Shown piece by piece: positions 1 through 8,200 of a stretch of DNA of 17,323 bases (the stretch's first letter is position 1; each line of letters starts with the position of its first letter). This DNA comes from Bacillota bacterium. GTDB lineage: Bacteria > Bacillota > UBA4882 > UBA10575. A program made the translations under genes and the position numbers. The notes below the pieces were generated by a model. It made no database searches. It was given only the letters and a program-made list of their open reading frames with translations, and had not been told where the DNA came from. Location: positions 1 to 17,323 of the forward strand of contig JAAZDX010000167.1 of the NCBI GenBank assembly GCA_012512605.1, read 5' to 3'.

Positions 1-795
1 CTCTTGCACCAAGCGTTTCAGACGCATCTCTTCCGTCCGCCCAATCACACAGAGGAGAACCTCGCGGGCTTGCCCCGAATAGACGCCGCGCCCCGACAGA
101 CTAGTTACCCCCCGGTTCAGTTCGTTTAATACCCTTTGGGCGATCCGTTCCGACTGGTCGGAGATGATGTAAACCCCTTTTGAATAGTTAAATCCATCTA
201 ATACCCCATCTATAATTTTACCAGAAACTACAATTGAGATCAAGGCGTAAAGCATTAGATCCACCGATTTAAAGACCAAACCGGCCAGGGCGATCACTAA
301 ACCATCGAGCACCAAGACTGCTTGCCCCATTGACAAACTGGTAAAACGGGCCAGAAGCTTGGCGGCAAGATCAGTCCCGCCGGTTGTTCCATGGTAGCGC
401 AGAGCGATCCCAACCCCCGCGCCGGCTAAAACTCCCCCCCACAAGGAACCCAGGAGGGGGTCGAGGGTTAACGGATGGACAATCGTCCCCCAGTACTCAA
501 CCACCACGGCCAGCAAGACCGTGCCGAAGACGGTCTTCACGCCAAAACTAGGCCCAAAGACCAAAAGGCAGGCCAAAAAGAGGGGGATATTCACCAGAAG
601 AATAACCACCCCAACCGGCCATCGCCACAGATAATACAGGATTGTCGCCAGCCCGCTGACCCCACCGGCGGCAATTTTATTTGGAATCAAAAACCAGACC
701 AAACCAAGGGCGGTCAGATTGACCCCGATAAAAATCCCTAGGTAATCAATGATCCCTCTTTTGAGGCGATTGCCATTCCCCTTCCACTGTCTCAT
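1..795 (-). CDS. YitT family membrane protein (DUF161 + DUF2179), 3' end cut by window edge
   Basis: The reading frame begins at an ATG (795-793) preceded by GGGGAGG and stays open to base 1, giving 265 codons, so roughly the last 20 residues lie outside the window. Hydrophobic segments fill residues 15 to 190, with the family-type motif GGTDLAAKLL near residue 141. The tail, with a GVYSGQAREVLLCVI segment, matches the soluble DUF2179 domain that closes YitT proteins. These are integral inner-membrane proteins whose transported substrate is not settled. The gene starts 15 bases after the wecG/tagA stop and is probably the last gene seen of the envelope operon, although its function need not be related. 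The family call is firm; the function is not known. Confidence 0.88.
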   Translation of the reverse strand, partial: MRQWKGNGNRLKRGIIDYLGIFIGVNLTALGLVWFLIPNKIAAGGVSGLATILYYLWRWPVGVVILLVNIPLFLACLLVFGPSFGVKTVFGTVLLAVVVEYWGTIVHPLTLDPLLGSLWGGVLAGAGVGIALRYHGTTGGTDLAAKLLARFTSLSMGQAVLVLDGLVIALAGLVFKSVDLMLYALISIVVSGKIIDGVLDGFNYSKGVYIISDQSERIAQRVLNELNRGVTSLSGRGVYSGQAREVLLCVIGRTEEMRLKRLVQE

Positions 796-810
796 CGGTG
801 TTCCTCCCCA

Positions 811-1578
811 TCAATCCTTCTTATTCTTCGGTTGTTCGGCACGGACCATACGGATAAAAGAGGGCAAAACCCGCAACCGCTGCCTCCGGGCCGGTTCCCG
901 CCACGCCCGGTAAGCCCATTCCAAGCCGGTGTTCCTAAACAGAGCAGGCGCCCTTTTACTCCGGCCGGCCCAAAGGTCAAGGAGTCCACCGACGCCGATC
1001 CCTACTGAAACCGCCAGGTCAGACCAATGCTGATCGAGCCATATTTCCTGACGGGGCACCCCCATCCCGACCAAGAGTAGATCGACGCGGGCTTGGTTGA
1101 TTAGCGTCACGATCTTTGCATTCTCTTCCGGAGCAAAAAAACCGTGGACGACCCCGGCCACGGATAGCCCGGGCCAACGCTGCTCGATCTTGGCCGCCGC
1201 TTTTTCCCCAACGCCCGGCTCACCACCGAGTAAAAACAGACGTAACCGCGGAGGTTGCTCCCGCGTAAGCAATGTTTCAACCAGATCAACCCCGGTCACT
1301 CGCTTTTGCTGACGCCAGCCCTGCCGCCGCAACGCCCAAACAATTCCGATCCCATCGGGGACAACCAGATCGGCCCCGCGGAGTGCTTTTTGGAGCACAG
1401 GATCGGCCAGTCCGGCCATCACCATCTCCGGATTCAACGTAACCACTCTTAACCGTTCCCCACCAGCAAGGGCTGATGATAAACGGTCCACCGCTACTTC
1501 CAGAGAAACCGGATCGACCGGAATCCCCAACACCCCTACCTGCCCGAAAGCACCGTCTGCACCTGGTTGATGAACCAC
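811..1578 (-). CDS. tagA: WecG/TagA/CpsF family glycosyltransferase
   Basis: This is a GT26-type enzyme. Members move N-acetylmannosamine (or a related sugar) from a UDP donor onto a lipid-linked GlcNAc at the cytoplasmic membrane, an early step of teichoic acid, secondary wall polymer or enterobacterial common antigen synthesis. Visible family motifs are TLNPEMV near residue 47, VVPDGIG near 73 with the Asp expected to be catalytic, LLLVGMGVPRQE, and the C-terminal GVGGLLDLWAGRSKRAP followed by GLEWAYR and EPARRQR. I chose the GTG at 1578 because AGGAGAGGAGG lies just upstream. That gives 255 residues and a 43-base overlap with csaB. A GTG at 1533, just after the csaB stop, is the main alternative; the open frame also runs up to 1791. 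Family certain; exact sugar unknown. Confidence 0.92.
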   Translation of the reverse strand: MVHQPGADGAFGQVGVLGIPVDPVSLEVAVDRLSSALAGGERLRVVTLNPEMVMAGLADPVLQKALRGADLVVPDGIGIVWALRRQGWRQQKRVTGVDLVETLLTREQPPRLRLFLLGGEPGVGEKAAAKIEQRWPGLSVAGVVHGFFAPEENAKIVTLINQARVDLLLVGMGVPRQEIWLDQHWSDLAVSVGIGVGGLLDLWAGRSKRAPALFRNTGLEWAYRAWREPARRQRLRVLPSFIRMVRAEQPKNKKD

Positions 1579-2603
1579 CGCCGATCCTCCTCTCCTTTTT
1601 GCTCCATGATCTTGGCCTGCTGCTGTACCTTTTGGTAAGCGGAAACCGGATCCGCAATCATCTTTTTGATCAGGGTGCAAACCCCCATTAGTAAGGAAGG
1701 ATCCCGCCACCCCCAGCAAGTCCAGTCCATCTGGCGGCAAAAAGCGTGGAGCTTCGGGTCCTGACCAAGTCCAATCCCGGGGATCCGGCAACGGGCGGCC
1801 AGTAACAGCCCGTGCAAACGTTCACTAAGTACTAAGGTAAGCTCGGGTGCCAAAAGACAGAACTCCTCCGGATCCCGGATACACCAGGGCGACCCGAGTG
1901 CGAGCTCGTCAACGAGCTTGTGCGCCTCTTCGTCATCGGCGGGTGATAAAGTTATGAGCTGTAAATTAGCAAAAAGAGATCTTAAGGTTAGGAGCAGATG
2001 TTTTTGTTCCCTGCTTCCCCCCGACCGTAAAATATAGCCGATCATCGGCTTGCGCTGCCCCCGCGCCGCCACGGCCAACCGCGGAGGGGGGAGCGGATAG
2101 TCCCATAAAGGATCAACCCCCAAGTAAAGCTGGGGCGCGTTTACTTCCATCGCCGCCAACGTTAGTAAGGATCTCTGGTCCCGGCAGGCAATTGCCCCTG
2201 CCAAGTTTAAAACCGGACGGGCTGCCTTCCGCCCCCAAGCGGACAAAGGACCGATCCCCTGACCGGTCAGGATGATCGAGACCCCCCGCCAACGCGCTAA
2301 ACGCAAAAGAGTCAGATAATATAAGAGACTCCGCTTGCTGGTTACATCTTGAAAGATACTACCCCCGCCCCCAACCAAAAGATCCCCCGGGGACATCATC
2401 CGTCCCAGTCGCCGAAAGTTCCAACGACTCGCGACCGTAAAAGGTGCACTGCTGTTCTCGGGACTAAGCTGTTTGCTCGCTGACAACACCACCAGTTCAA
2501 GACCGGGGAAATATTGGCGAAAGAGCCTGACGTAATAATCGCATAAAAGTTCGTCCCCAAGATTACCATAGCCATAATAGCCAAAAAGAAAAACCCGCGG
2601 CAT
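1536..2603 (-). CDS. csaB: CsaB-type polysaccharide pyruvyltransferase
   Basis: CsaB enzymes use phosphoenolpyruvate to add a ketal-linked pyruvate to a wall polysaccharide. In Bacillus and Thermus relatives that group is what SLH domains of surface proteins bind. The 355-residue product opens with the glycine-rich GYYGYGNLGDELL (residues 9-21) and continues with VGGGGSIFQD, LTGQGIGPL and CRDQRSLL. It also has RSGG near 193 and the hallmark SERLHGLLLA near 260, including the Arg and His conserved in PF04230. The ATG at 2603 has GGGGGGAG five bases upstream and falls 17 bases after the previous stop. An in-frame ATG at 2636 would overlap that gene. The gene sits between an O-antigen-ligase-like gene and tagA, a common arrangement for secondary wall polymer loci. 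No SLH protein is visible in this window. Confidence 0.92.
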   Translation of the reverse strand: MPRVFLFGYYGYGNLGDELLCDYYVRLFRQYFPGLELVVLSASKQLSPENSSAPFTVASRWNFRRLGRMMSPGDLLVGGGGSIFQDVTSKRSLLYYLTLLRLARWRGVSIILTGQGIGPLSAWGRKAARPVLNLAGAIACRDQRSLLTLAAMEVNAPQLYLGVDPLWDYPLPPPRLAVAARGQRKPMIGYILRSGGSREQKHLLLTLRSLFANLQLITLSPADDEEAHKLVDELALGSPWCIRDPEEFCLLAPELTLVLSERLHGLLLAARCRIPGIGLGQDPKLHAFCRQMDWTCWGWRDPSLLMGVCTLIKKMIADPVSAYQKVQQQAKIMEQKGEEDRRWFINQVQTVLSGR

Positions 2604-2620
2604 AATTCTCCCCCCAATGC

Positions 2621-3805
2621 TCACCCCGGCTGCCACTTAACAGGAGCCTTTCCAGTCTCCCCTTCGGCGGCAACCACCGGCTTTCGTTCGGCGGTCACCA
2701 ACGCGAAGGCGAACCAGAATAAAAAAGAGCCGAGTGGAACCGCCCAGATGCTCTCGGCTAATCCGGCAACCAGTTGACCGCCGAAGGCGGCTGCTACTCC
2801 CCGCAGGAGCCGGCTGTCTTGGCCTACTCCCCCCGAACGACAGGCGGCTTGGCGGAACCGGAAAAGCAACCAACCAAAAAGGAAGAAAGCAGGTATCCCC
2901 TTCTCCGCCGTAATCTGGAGGTAGTGGTTATGGGCGTGGTCAACCCGCAAAGGCCGTAAAGACGCCCGGAGCTCCTTTTCACCGCCCCCCGTCAGGGGAT
3001 ATTTCTGCACCAAGCGCCAGGTTTCCTGCCAAATTGTGAAACGATAATCCACCGTTCCACTGGTGAGCGCGTTGGGTCCAATCCGTCCCGCCACCGACGG
3101 AAAAAAGCCAACCAGCAGAAGAAGAATTACGATCAATCTGCGAAGCTTCACCCGTTCCCGGGGTCCCCAGTAAATAATGAGGGCGATAAGGGCAGCCAAC
3201 CAGGCGGTCCGGGCGTAAGTAAAAAGCAAAGCGGTCACTGTCAAACCGGTTAGCGCCATGGGCATGTAGGCCTTGATCTTTCCACCCCGCGCCGGCTTTT
3301 CTTCCATACCACCCAAAAAAAGGGGGAGTAGATAAGCCAAGAATAACCCGGTGCCGTTCGGGTTGTTCCAAAGTCCGGTAACACGAAAAGGGAGCACACC
3401 CCGTTCCGCGTGGGCAACCCAGCCCCGCGGAAACGGAGGGGCGGCCGCCGCTTGGATCAGGATCATCCCGCCCATAAGCCAACCCGCAACTTGCAAGGCC
3501 CACAACCACCGCCGATCTTGGCGCCCATAAAGACCGGCGGCAAAGCCGGCACCAGCCACGACACACTCTTCACCCCAAGCCACCAAGGCGGAAGAAGGTT
3601 CGGAAGCACAGAGGGCGGAAAAAAAAGACCAGCCTAACCAGAGGTAAAGCGGTCTTAACTGTCCCCGGTGGGATAAGGGGACGAAGAAGCCCAAAAGAAA
3701 AAAAAGATAATGCAGCGGATCTTGCGGCCGCAAAAGGACCAAAAGGAAAGTGAAAAAGAAGAAGCGAGGCCAATGGGCGAAAACCCGGCGCGCTACCTTA
3801 CTCAC
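2621..3805 (-). CDS. O-antigen ligase/polymerase-like membrane protein (PF04932)
   Basis: A 394-residue polytopic membrane protein of the WaaL/Wzy superfamily. These proteins join or polymerise lipid-linked glycans on the outer face of the cytoplasmic membrane. About ten hydrophobic helices are visible. A periplasmic-type loop follows (about residues 245-300) carrying an Arg in VDYRFTIW, GGGEKEL, and HAHNHYLQITAEKGIPA. This is the usual family signature, with His292/His294 candidates for the functional histidine. It begins with GTG inside a GTGA overlap with the DUF4330 stop. The AAGGA directly abuts the GTG, so translational coupling is likely, or the true start lies slightly downstream. Whether it ligates LPS, wall polymer or another glycan cannot be told from the sequence. 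Confidence 0.88.
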   Translation of the reverse strand: MSKVARRVFAHWPRFFFFTFLLVLLRPQDPLHYLFFLLGFFVPLSHRGQLRPLYLWLGWSFFSALCASEPSSALVAWGEECVVAGAGFAAGLYGRQDRRWLWALQVAGWLMGGMILIQAAAAPPFPRGWVAHAERGVLPFRVTGLWNNPNGTGLFLAYLLPLFLGGMEEKPARGGKIKAYMPMALTGLTVTALLFTYARTAWLAALIALIIYWGPRERVKLRRLIVILLLLVGFFPSVAGRIGPNALTSGTVDYRFTIWQETWRLVQKYPLTGGGEKELRASLRPLRVDHAHNHYLQITAEKGIPAFFLFGWLLFRFRQAACRSGGVGQDSRLLRGVAAAFGGQLVAGLAESIWAVPLGSFLFWFAFALVTAERKPVVAAEGETGKAPVKWQPG

Positions 3806-4293
3806 TCCTTAACCACAACAATCCGGTTGATCGTGCCGGTAAATTCCACATAAAAAGTGTGGAAGTTCCGCTGTTGCCCGGACCGGACGGTCTCCCGGCC
3901 AAAGAAGATCCCTTCGCGCTCCACGATCTTACCCTCCCGTTCCAAAACCAAAACCAGCCCTGGTGCGGGCAAGTCCCTTGGTGGACTCGCTTCCCCCAAT
4001 CCATGTTCCGCCGGGACAAACCCGGAATTTGTGGTTTTCTTGATGATCTTCCCCATAAATTCACCGGTTGTTCCATCCTTCACCCACTGGCCCGTCGCAA
4101 TCTGCGCGGCCAGTTCCGCCGCCAAATCGTCAACCGCCACCTCCAGCCGGACTGTTTTCAACATTTTGGGGTCAACCCGGGGCCAAGCTTGAAGCACCGC
4201 CCGCCCGACCAAAACCAGGAGAGCCAATCCTAACAGGAGATCCAACCAATGGAGGCGGCCACCGCTTGGGCCCTGGTCTTTATCGCAAATCAC
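3802..4293 (-). CDS. DUF4330 family membrane-anchored protein
   Basis: A protein of 163 residues from a GTG at 4293, chosen because AAAGG follows the upstream stop and a GTG sits about 11 bases later. The open frame extends to 4359, but that would overlap the upstream gene. A single hydrophobic helix (about residues 17-33, LDLLLGLALLVLVGRAV) follows a short charged N-terminus. The rest is a soluble, probably extracytoplasmic domain with alternating charged and beta-like segments. The layout and the position beside CsaB and O-antigen ligase genes fit DUF4330, which is found in Gram-positive polysaccharide loci and has no known biochemical role. It overlaps the ligase gene by four bases, so the two are probably co-translated. 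Confidence 0.75.
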   Translation of the reverse strand: MICDKDQGPSGGRLHWLDLLLGLALLVLVGRAVLQAWPRVDPKMLKTVRLEVAVDDLAAELAAQIATGQWVKDGTTGEFMGKIIKKTTNSGFVPAEHGLGEASPPRDLPAPGLVLVLEREGKIVEREGIFFGRETVRSGQQRNFHTFYVEFTGTINRIVVVKE

Positions 4294-4307
4294 AACTTTT
4301 CCAACCT

Positions 4308-5351
4308 TTACCCGCCAACCACCTTTTCCCGTTCGCCAGTTTGGACATTGATCCGCCAAGTACCCATCTTCGCCTCATCACCGGTCCTTTGGACACCCGC
4401 ACTAACCCGGATAAGGAATGCTTTACTATCCGGTTCCCACTGTCGAAAAGACACATGATACTCACCCGCTGGAAAAGCCTGTTCGAGATGGAAGTTAAGC
4501 CGGTTTTTCTCGTCAACCTGGTAAACTTCGACCCGGTCCGTTCCGGCGGTACTACGAATTTCCACCGCTAAATACCGGGCGTCCGGGGAAAATGCCTGTA
4601 GAATTGTGTGTTGTCCGTAAAAAAGGTCCAGTGGTTCCAGGGTAACCTGTTCCGGGCTAGGTGTTTCGCCGGCCCATTTCAAGACGGCTAAGGCTCCGTG
4701 GGTCCCGGTCGTCCCAAAAGCAACCCGCTGGCTCTCCGGGTTTAAGATCACCGCGGCATAACCGGCGCGCCCCGCCTCCAGTTCCGTCGTTCCGCCCAGT
4801 GGCGTCAGGCGCGGGGGAAATTCTTGGAGATTAAAGAGTTTAACTTCGTTCGTCTCCTCTTTTTCACGGCGCACCCAGATCAGGTCGGTACCGACCCCCC
4901 GCACTTCAACTGTTTTCAAAAGACGTGCCGAAGCGATCCGGTACTCGTCGGCGCTAAAACTGACAATCAGATCCTCGGTGATGTTCGTTCCATATGGTTG
5001 GCTACGGTCAAACATCTGCAGGCTTGTTGTAAAGGCGTAACGTCCTTCGGTGAGATCCGACTCTTCCATTATTTTGTACCCGACAAACTCCTGATTTGGT
5101 TTCGCCCGTAAGGTTAAGTCCGCACCTTGGTAGTCATTCCATGCTTCATCGGTCAAATACGCGCGGAGTTTGTCTTCATTCTCATCAGCTAACCGGGCAT
5201 TCATAAAGGAATGCAATAGTTCCCGCGCCTCACTGCGGTTACCTAGGGGGACCGTAGGTTGCCGTTCTGGGATGTTCAAATAATCCCAGAGATTACATCC
5301 TTGCAAAGAGAAGACCAGAAAAAGGGAGAGTAACTTATACCGGGCGGTCAT
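4308..5351 (-). CDS. Lipoprotein with an NTF2-like front half and a beta-propeller-like tail, function unknown
   Basis: The product of 347 residues starts at an ATG with GAGGTGG seven bases upstream. It has a short basic n-region, a hydrophobic stretch and a lipobox LQGC with Cys19, so it should be a lipid-anchored exported protein. Residues 40-150 (LLHSFMNARL, DKLRAYLTDEAW, later GRYAFTTSLQMF) read like an NTF2-like fold as seen in lipoproteins that sense or bind small ligands. From about 190 onward, repeated segments such as ILNPESQRVAFGT and FSPDARYLAVEI look like TolB/WD-type blades. It is the first gene of the leftward envelope operon, and the next gene starts 14 bases after its stop. 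I do not recognise a specific family. The domain statements are by eye. Confidence 0.8.
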   Translation of the reverse strand: MTARYKLLSLFLVFSLQGCNLWDYLNIPERQPTVPLGNRSEARELLHSFMNARLADENEDKLRAYLTDEAWNDYQGADLTLRAKPNQEFVGYKIMEESDLTEGRYAFTTSLQMFDRSQPYGTNITEDLIVSFSADEYRIASARLLKTVEVRGVGTDLIWVRREKEETNEVKLFNLQEFPPRLTPLGGTTELEAGRAGYAAVILNPESQRVAFGTTGTHGALAVLKWAGETPSPEQVTLEPLDLFYGQHTILQAFSPDARYLAVEIRSTAGTDRVEVYQVDEKNRLNFHLEQAFPAGEYHVSFRQWEPDSKAFLIRVSAGVQRTGDEAKMGTWRINVQTGEREKVVGG

Positions 5352-5413
5352 ACGGATGCCACCTCACTACTTTTTTTCTCCTTTTCATTCTCCCCTATTT
5401 TGGTTGCCTTTAA

Positions 5414-5541
5414 ACTCATTACGACCTAGGCCGGTCCGCCCTTTATGTACTCATTTTTTTAATTAATTCGCGGTAAAATGAAGGGTTTTCCAGATAATTC
5501 TTGAATTAAACTGTACAGAATTGGCTTCCGTTGTAATGAGT
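5414..5541. repeat. Inverted 12-base repeat in the divergent intergenic region
   Basis: ACTCATTACGAC at 5414-5425 and GTTGTAATGAGT at 5530-5541 are reverse complements at 11 of 12 positions, separated by 104 bases. They lie between the divergently read lipoprotein and usher-like genes. They could be two operator half-sites or the arms of an RNA stem in the usher-like leader. No convincing -35/-10 pair was found nearby on either strand. Confidence 0.4.
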
Positions 5542-5566
5542 GAGCCCTAAGGGAAGGTGGGGTATT

Positions 5567-8200
5567 TTGGAACGTAAATTGGTTCGCCGTTACCATATCC
5601 TTTTTCTTCTATTCTCCGGCCTGCTCCCGCTGATCGTTGGTCTTTTCTCCCTTGGCGTATACGCTGCCGAAGAGTCCCTTTTCGCGGCCGGTATCTTTGT
5701 TACTTTGCCCCAAGAACAAGAGGTTGAACCCGATGAGGCCGCCACCTATATTTTTCGGGTTGTGAATCGGACGGCAAAAGCCATCACCCTTAAAGCAAGA
5801 GCAGTTTCCACGCAAGGCTGGCCCCTCCTCGGCCCAACGGAAGAGCTTGTGTTAGCGCCGGGCGGCGAAGAGTACGTCGTTTGTTCGCTCCTGGTTCCGT
5901 CGTCGGTGACGGCGGGAACCGAGGACCAGCTACACCTTTTTTTAAGTGGAGATAATAAGGAAAAAGAATACACTGTGCGCACGAAGGTCAAAGCCGTTCG
6001 CCACCTTAAATGGAAATCGCTTCCACTGATCCGGGCGGAAGCGGGCGCGGATCTTTTCATTCCGGTTCGCTTACTCAACCTTGGAACAACCCCCGAACAG
6101 CTTGACCTTGACATTAGCTCGGAAAAGGGCTGGTCTGTCTACTGGCATAGCCCCACAGCGGGTCCGCTGGACCCCGGCCAATCAAGGGAGATCTTACTGA
6201 GCTTGTTGGTCCCCCCGGCAACCCCGGCGGGAACGTTGGAAGAGATCACCCTCCGTCTCCACGACGGCGGACCCGAAGCGCCCACCCTAAATATTAAGAT
6301 CTTAATCACAGAGACACAAACCGCCCAACGTGACCAGGACCTGGTCATTCCGATCAGTTCCGCGGTGAACTTTAGCTACTTACCACCCACGACCAATACA
6401 AACCTGCCTTGGAATTTAATCTGGCGTTCCAGTGGTAATCTGTTCCCCGATACTCGTATCGACATTTTTTTCAGCGGCACCCACGAAACTCACCTCCCGA
6501 CAACCACCTACGTGGGGGTCACCGGCGACCAGTGGGCTTTACGCCTGGGCGATATCGGGCATAATTGGGACGGGCCGGTTCCCCCACCCACCTACTCTTC
6601 CTTCCTGTACTTCCAAGACCAAAGGGAGCTTCCCTGGAGCCTTTGGGTGGGGCCGACCACCGCGGAGAATACTCCTTTGTGGTGGGGAACCAAATTTGAA
6701 CTGCCCCAGGCGAACTTACGCTTTAACTATATGCAAAACCTGGAACAAGAGCGCTACTACCAACATGCCCTTTCCGCTACATACCAACTTTACAGTTCAC
6801 CGCTTTATGGTTGGAAATTTACAACCCAAGGGGCCGTGGGCTTAGGGGAAGAGTCCAGCCCGCTCACCCAAGGGGGAATCGCCCTGAACCGGCGGGCAGA
6901 AGACTGGGAGGTAATTGGGGAGTATAATAAAGGGACCGACTTTTACACACTGAGCATCTTTGACGAATTAGCCCTCTCCGGCTACGCCTACACCACAAAA
7001 GATCTGCGGCTGGCCTCCGGCTATACCTGGCGGAAGGAGGACCAACCGACTGCGCCTCTGCTCCGGAGTAACAAGGTTTGGACCGAATTAGCGGCCGGCG
7101 ACTACCGGCTCGGGTTGGCCCATACCCACCGCTCCGACGGGCGGATCAATGAGATCAAAGCCGGAACAATGCGGCGCCAAGCACAAAACATGTTCGGTTT
7201 TTCGGCCAGCTACATTCATGAGGATCTCCTCGTTTTACGCCAGTCGTTACTGTTAAGCGGTCGTTACCGCTTTCGGTTTGCTTCCGAGAATTACCTGGAA
7301 GCACTCTTGAGTGAGACCTTCACCTATGAACAGACCGAGGTTAACAAACAGCCCGAGTTGGGGTTAAGATGGCGTTATTCTCCCCTCCGTAATCCTTGGA
7401 GCTGTTTCGGGCTGGTCTTTTGGGATCTATCGGAACCCCTTTACAAAATAAACTCCTTCCAAACGGGGCTCAGTGCACAGACGGCCACCGGTACCACCTG
7501 GCAGATTTATGCCCAACTGTTTTACCGAGAGCGGGATCCGGTTTATAGTATGATTTTCCGCCTCCAACATCATGATCTCTTCTACATCCCGCCGCCATGG
7601 TCCGGTCTCCACGGGAAAGCCTTTATCGATCTCGACCGGAATGGATTATATAGCCCTGATGAACCGGTCCTTTCCGGCCTACCCATCATCTTCAATGGCC
7701 GGAAAGAAACGGTAACCGACGCCGATGGTAACTGGGAGATTCCTTTTTCTGGCACCGGACTGCAATTTATTGAATTTCCAGCCCAGTTCGGCGGGTATTA
7801 TACCTTACAGACCAGAAAAGAAATCATCACCGAACCGCAAAAATCCGTTGCCGTCCTGGTTCCCTATCTCCCGCCCACGGAAGTCCACGGGCTTCTCACC
7901 ATTGATACCAGCGAATACGTTTTGGTTGAAAACGATCGCGCAGAATTTTCCCAAGTAAGCGTTGCTGTCTTTGACCACAATAATCATCTGGTCATAGAAA
8001 AAGGCGCCGAACATAATGGCACCTTTTTCCTCAACCTGCTTCCGGGTGAATACCGCTTAGAAGTTATATTTAACAGTCCTGATTTAGGAGAGGTTTATGA
8101 ACAACCGCATCCAGTCACTTTTAAAGTCACGACCGCTTCGCCGCTTCACCTCACCATCCCGGTCCGTCCAGTATCAAGGGAGATTGAGTTCTTCCATTAA
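5567..8200 (+). CDS. Usher-like outer-membrane beta-barrel protein with Ig-like (NEW3-type) N-domains and SdrD-B-like C-domain
   Basis: The product has about 877 residues from a TTG at 5567, preceded by GGAAGGTGG. A GTG at 5540 is in frame but lacks a ribosome binding site. A signal peptide (basic MERKLVRR, a hydrophobic run, VYA-AEE near residue 33) is followed by two Ig-like repeats. Each has the pattern of NEW3/COG1470 domains (for example TYIFRVVNRTAKAITLKA, then VRLLNLGTTPEQLDL) and covers about residues 35-240. Residues about 260-675 are rich in short alternating aromatic strands separated by turns (RYRFRFASENYLEALL, TWQIYAQLFYRERDP), typical of a transmembrane barrel of roughly 20 strands. 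The tail carries GKAFIDLDRNGLYSPDEP (D688 region), a calcium-loop SdrD-B-like domain, then another Ig-like domain. This order resembles ushers of the alternate/archaic chaperone-usher pathways. The neighbours encode chaperone-like and subunit-like proteins. The barrel is well supported by eye; the usher function is inferred. An adhesin or other OM protein is the alternative. Confidence 0.72.
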   Translation: MERKLVRRYHILFLLFSGLLPLIVGLFSLGVYAAEESLFAAGIFVTLPQEQEVEPDEAATYIFRVVNRTAKAITLKARAVSTQGWPLLGPTEELVLAPGGEEYVVCSLLVPSSVTAGTEDQLHLFLSGDNKEKEYTVRTKVKAVRHLKWKSLPLIRAEAGADLFIPVRLLNLGTTPEQLDLDISSEKGWSVYWHSPTAGPLDPGQSREILLSLLVPPATPAGTLEEITLRLHDGGPEAPTLNIKILITETQTAQRDQDLVIPISSAVNFSYLPPTTNTNLPWNLIWRSSGNLFPDTRIDIFFSGTHETHLPTTTYVGVTGDQWALRLGDIGHNWDGPVPPPTYSSFLYFQDQRELPWSLWVGPTTAENTPLWWGTKFELPQANLRFNYMQNLEQERYYQHALSATYQLYSSPLYGWKFTTQGAVGLGEESSPLTQGGIALNRRAEDWEVIGEYNKGTDFYTLSIFDELALSGYAYTTKDLRLASGYTWRKEDQPTAPLLRSNKVWTELAAGDYRLGLAHTHRSDGRINEIKAGTMRRQAQNMFGFSASYIHEDLLVLRQSLLLSGRYRFRFASENYLEALLSETFTYEQTEVNKQPELGLRWRYSPLRNPWSCFGLVFWDLSEPLYKINSFQTGLSAQTATGTTWQIYAQLFYRERDPVYSMIFRLQHHDLFYIPPPWSGLHGKAFIDLDRNGLYSPDEPVLSGLPIIFNGRKETVTDADGNWEIPFSGTGLQFIEFPAQFGGYYTLQTRKEIITEPQKSVAVLVPYLPPTEVHGLLTIDTSEYVLVENDRAEFSQVSVAVFDHNNHLVIEKGAEHNGTFFLNLLPGEYRLEVIFNSPDLGEVYEQPHPVTFKVTTASPLHLTIPVRPVSREIEFFH

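Noticed and set aside
475..741. Plus-strand open frame opposite YitT
   Set aside because: Low-complexity polar translation antisense to a clear membrane protein gene; no ribosome binding site.
2979..3566. 195-codon minus-strand frame inside the O-antigen-ligase-like gene
   Set aside because: Out-of-frame shadow of a well supported membrane protein, with no family motifs.
3857..4571. Several plus-strand frames opposite DUF4330 and the lipoprotein gene
   Set aside because: Proline- and serine-rich antisense shadows of the real minus-strand genes, with no start signals.
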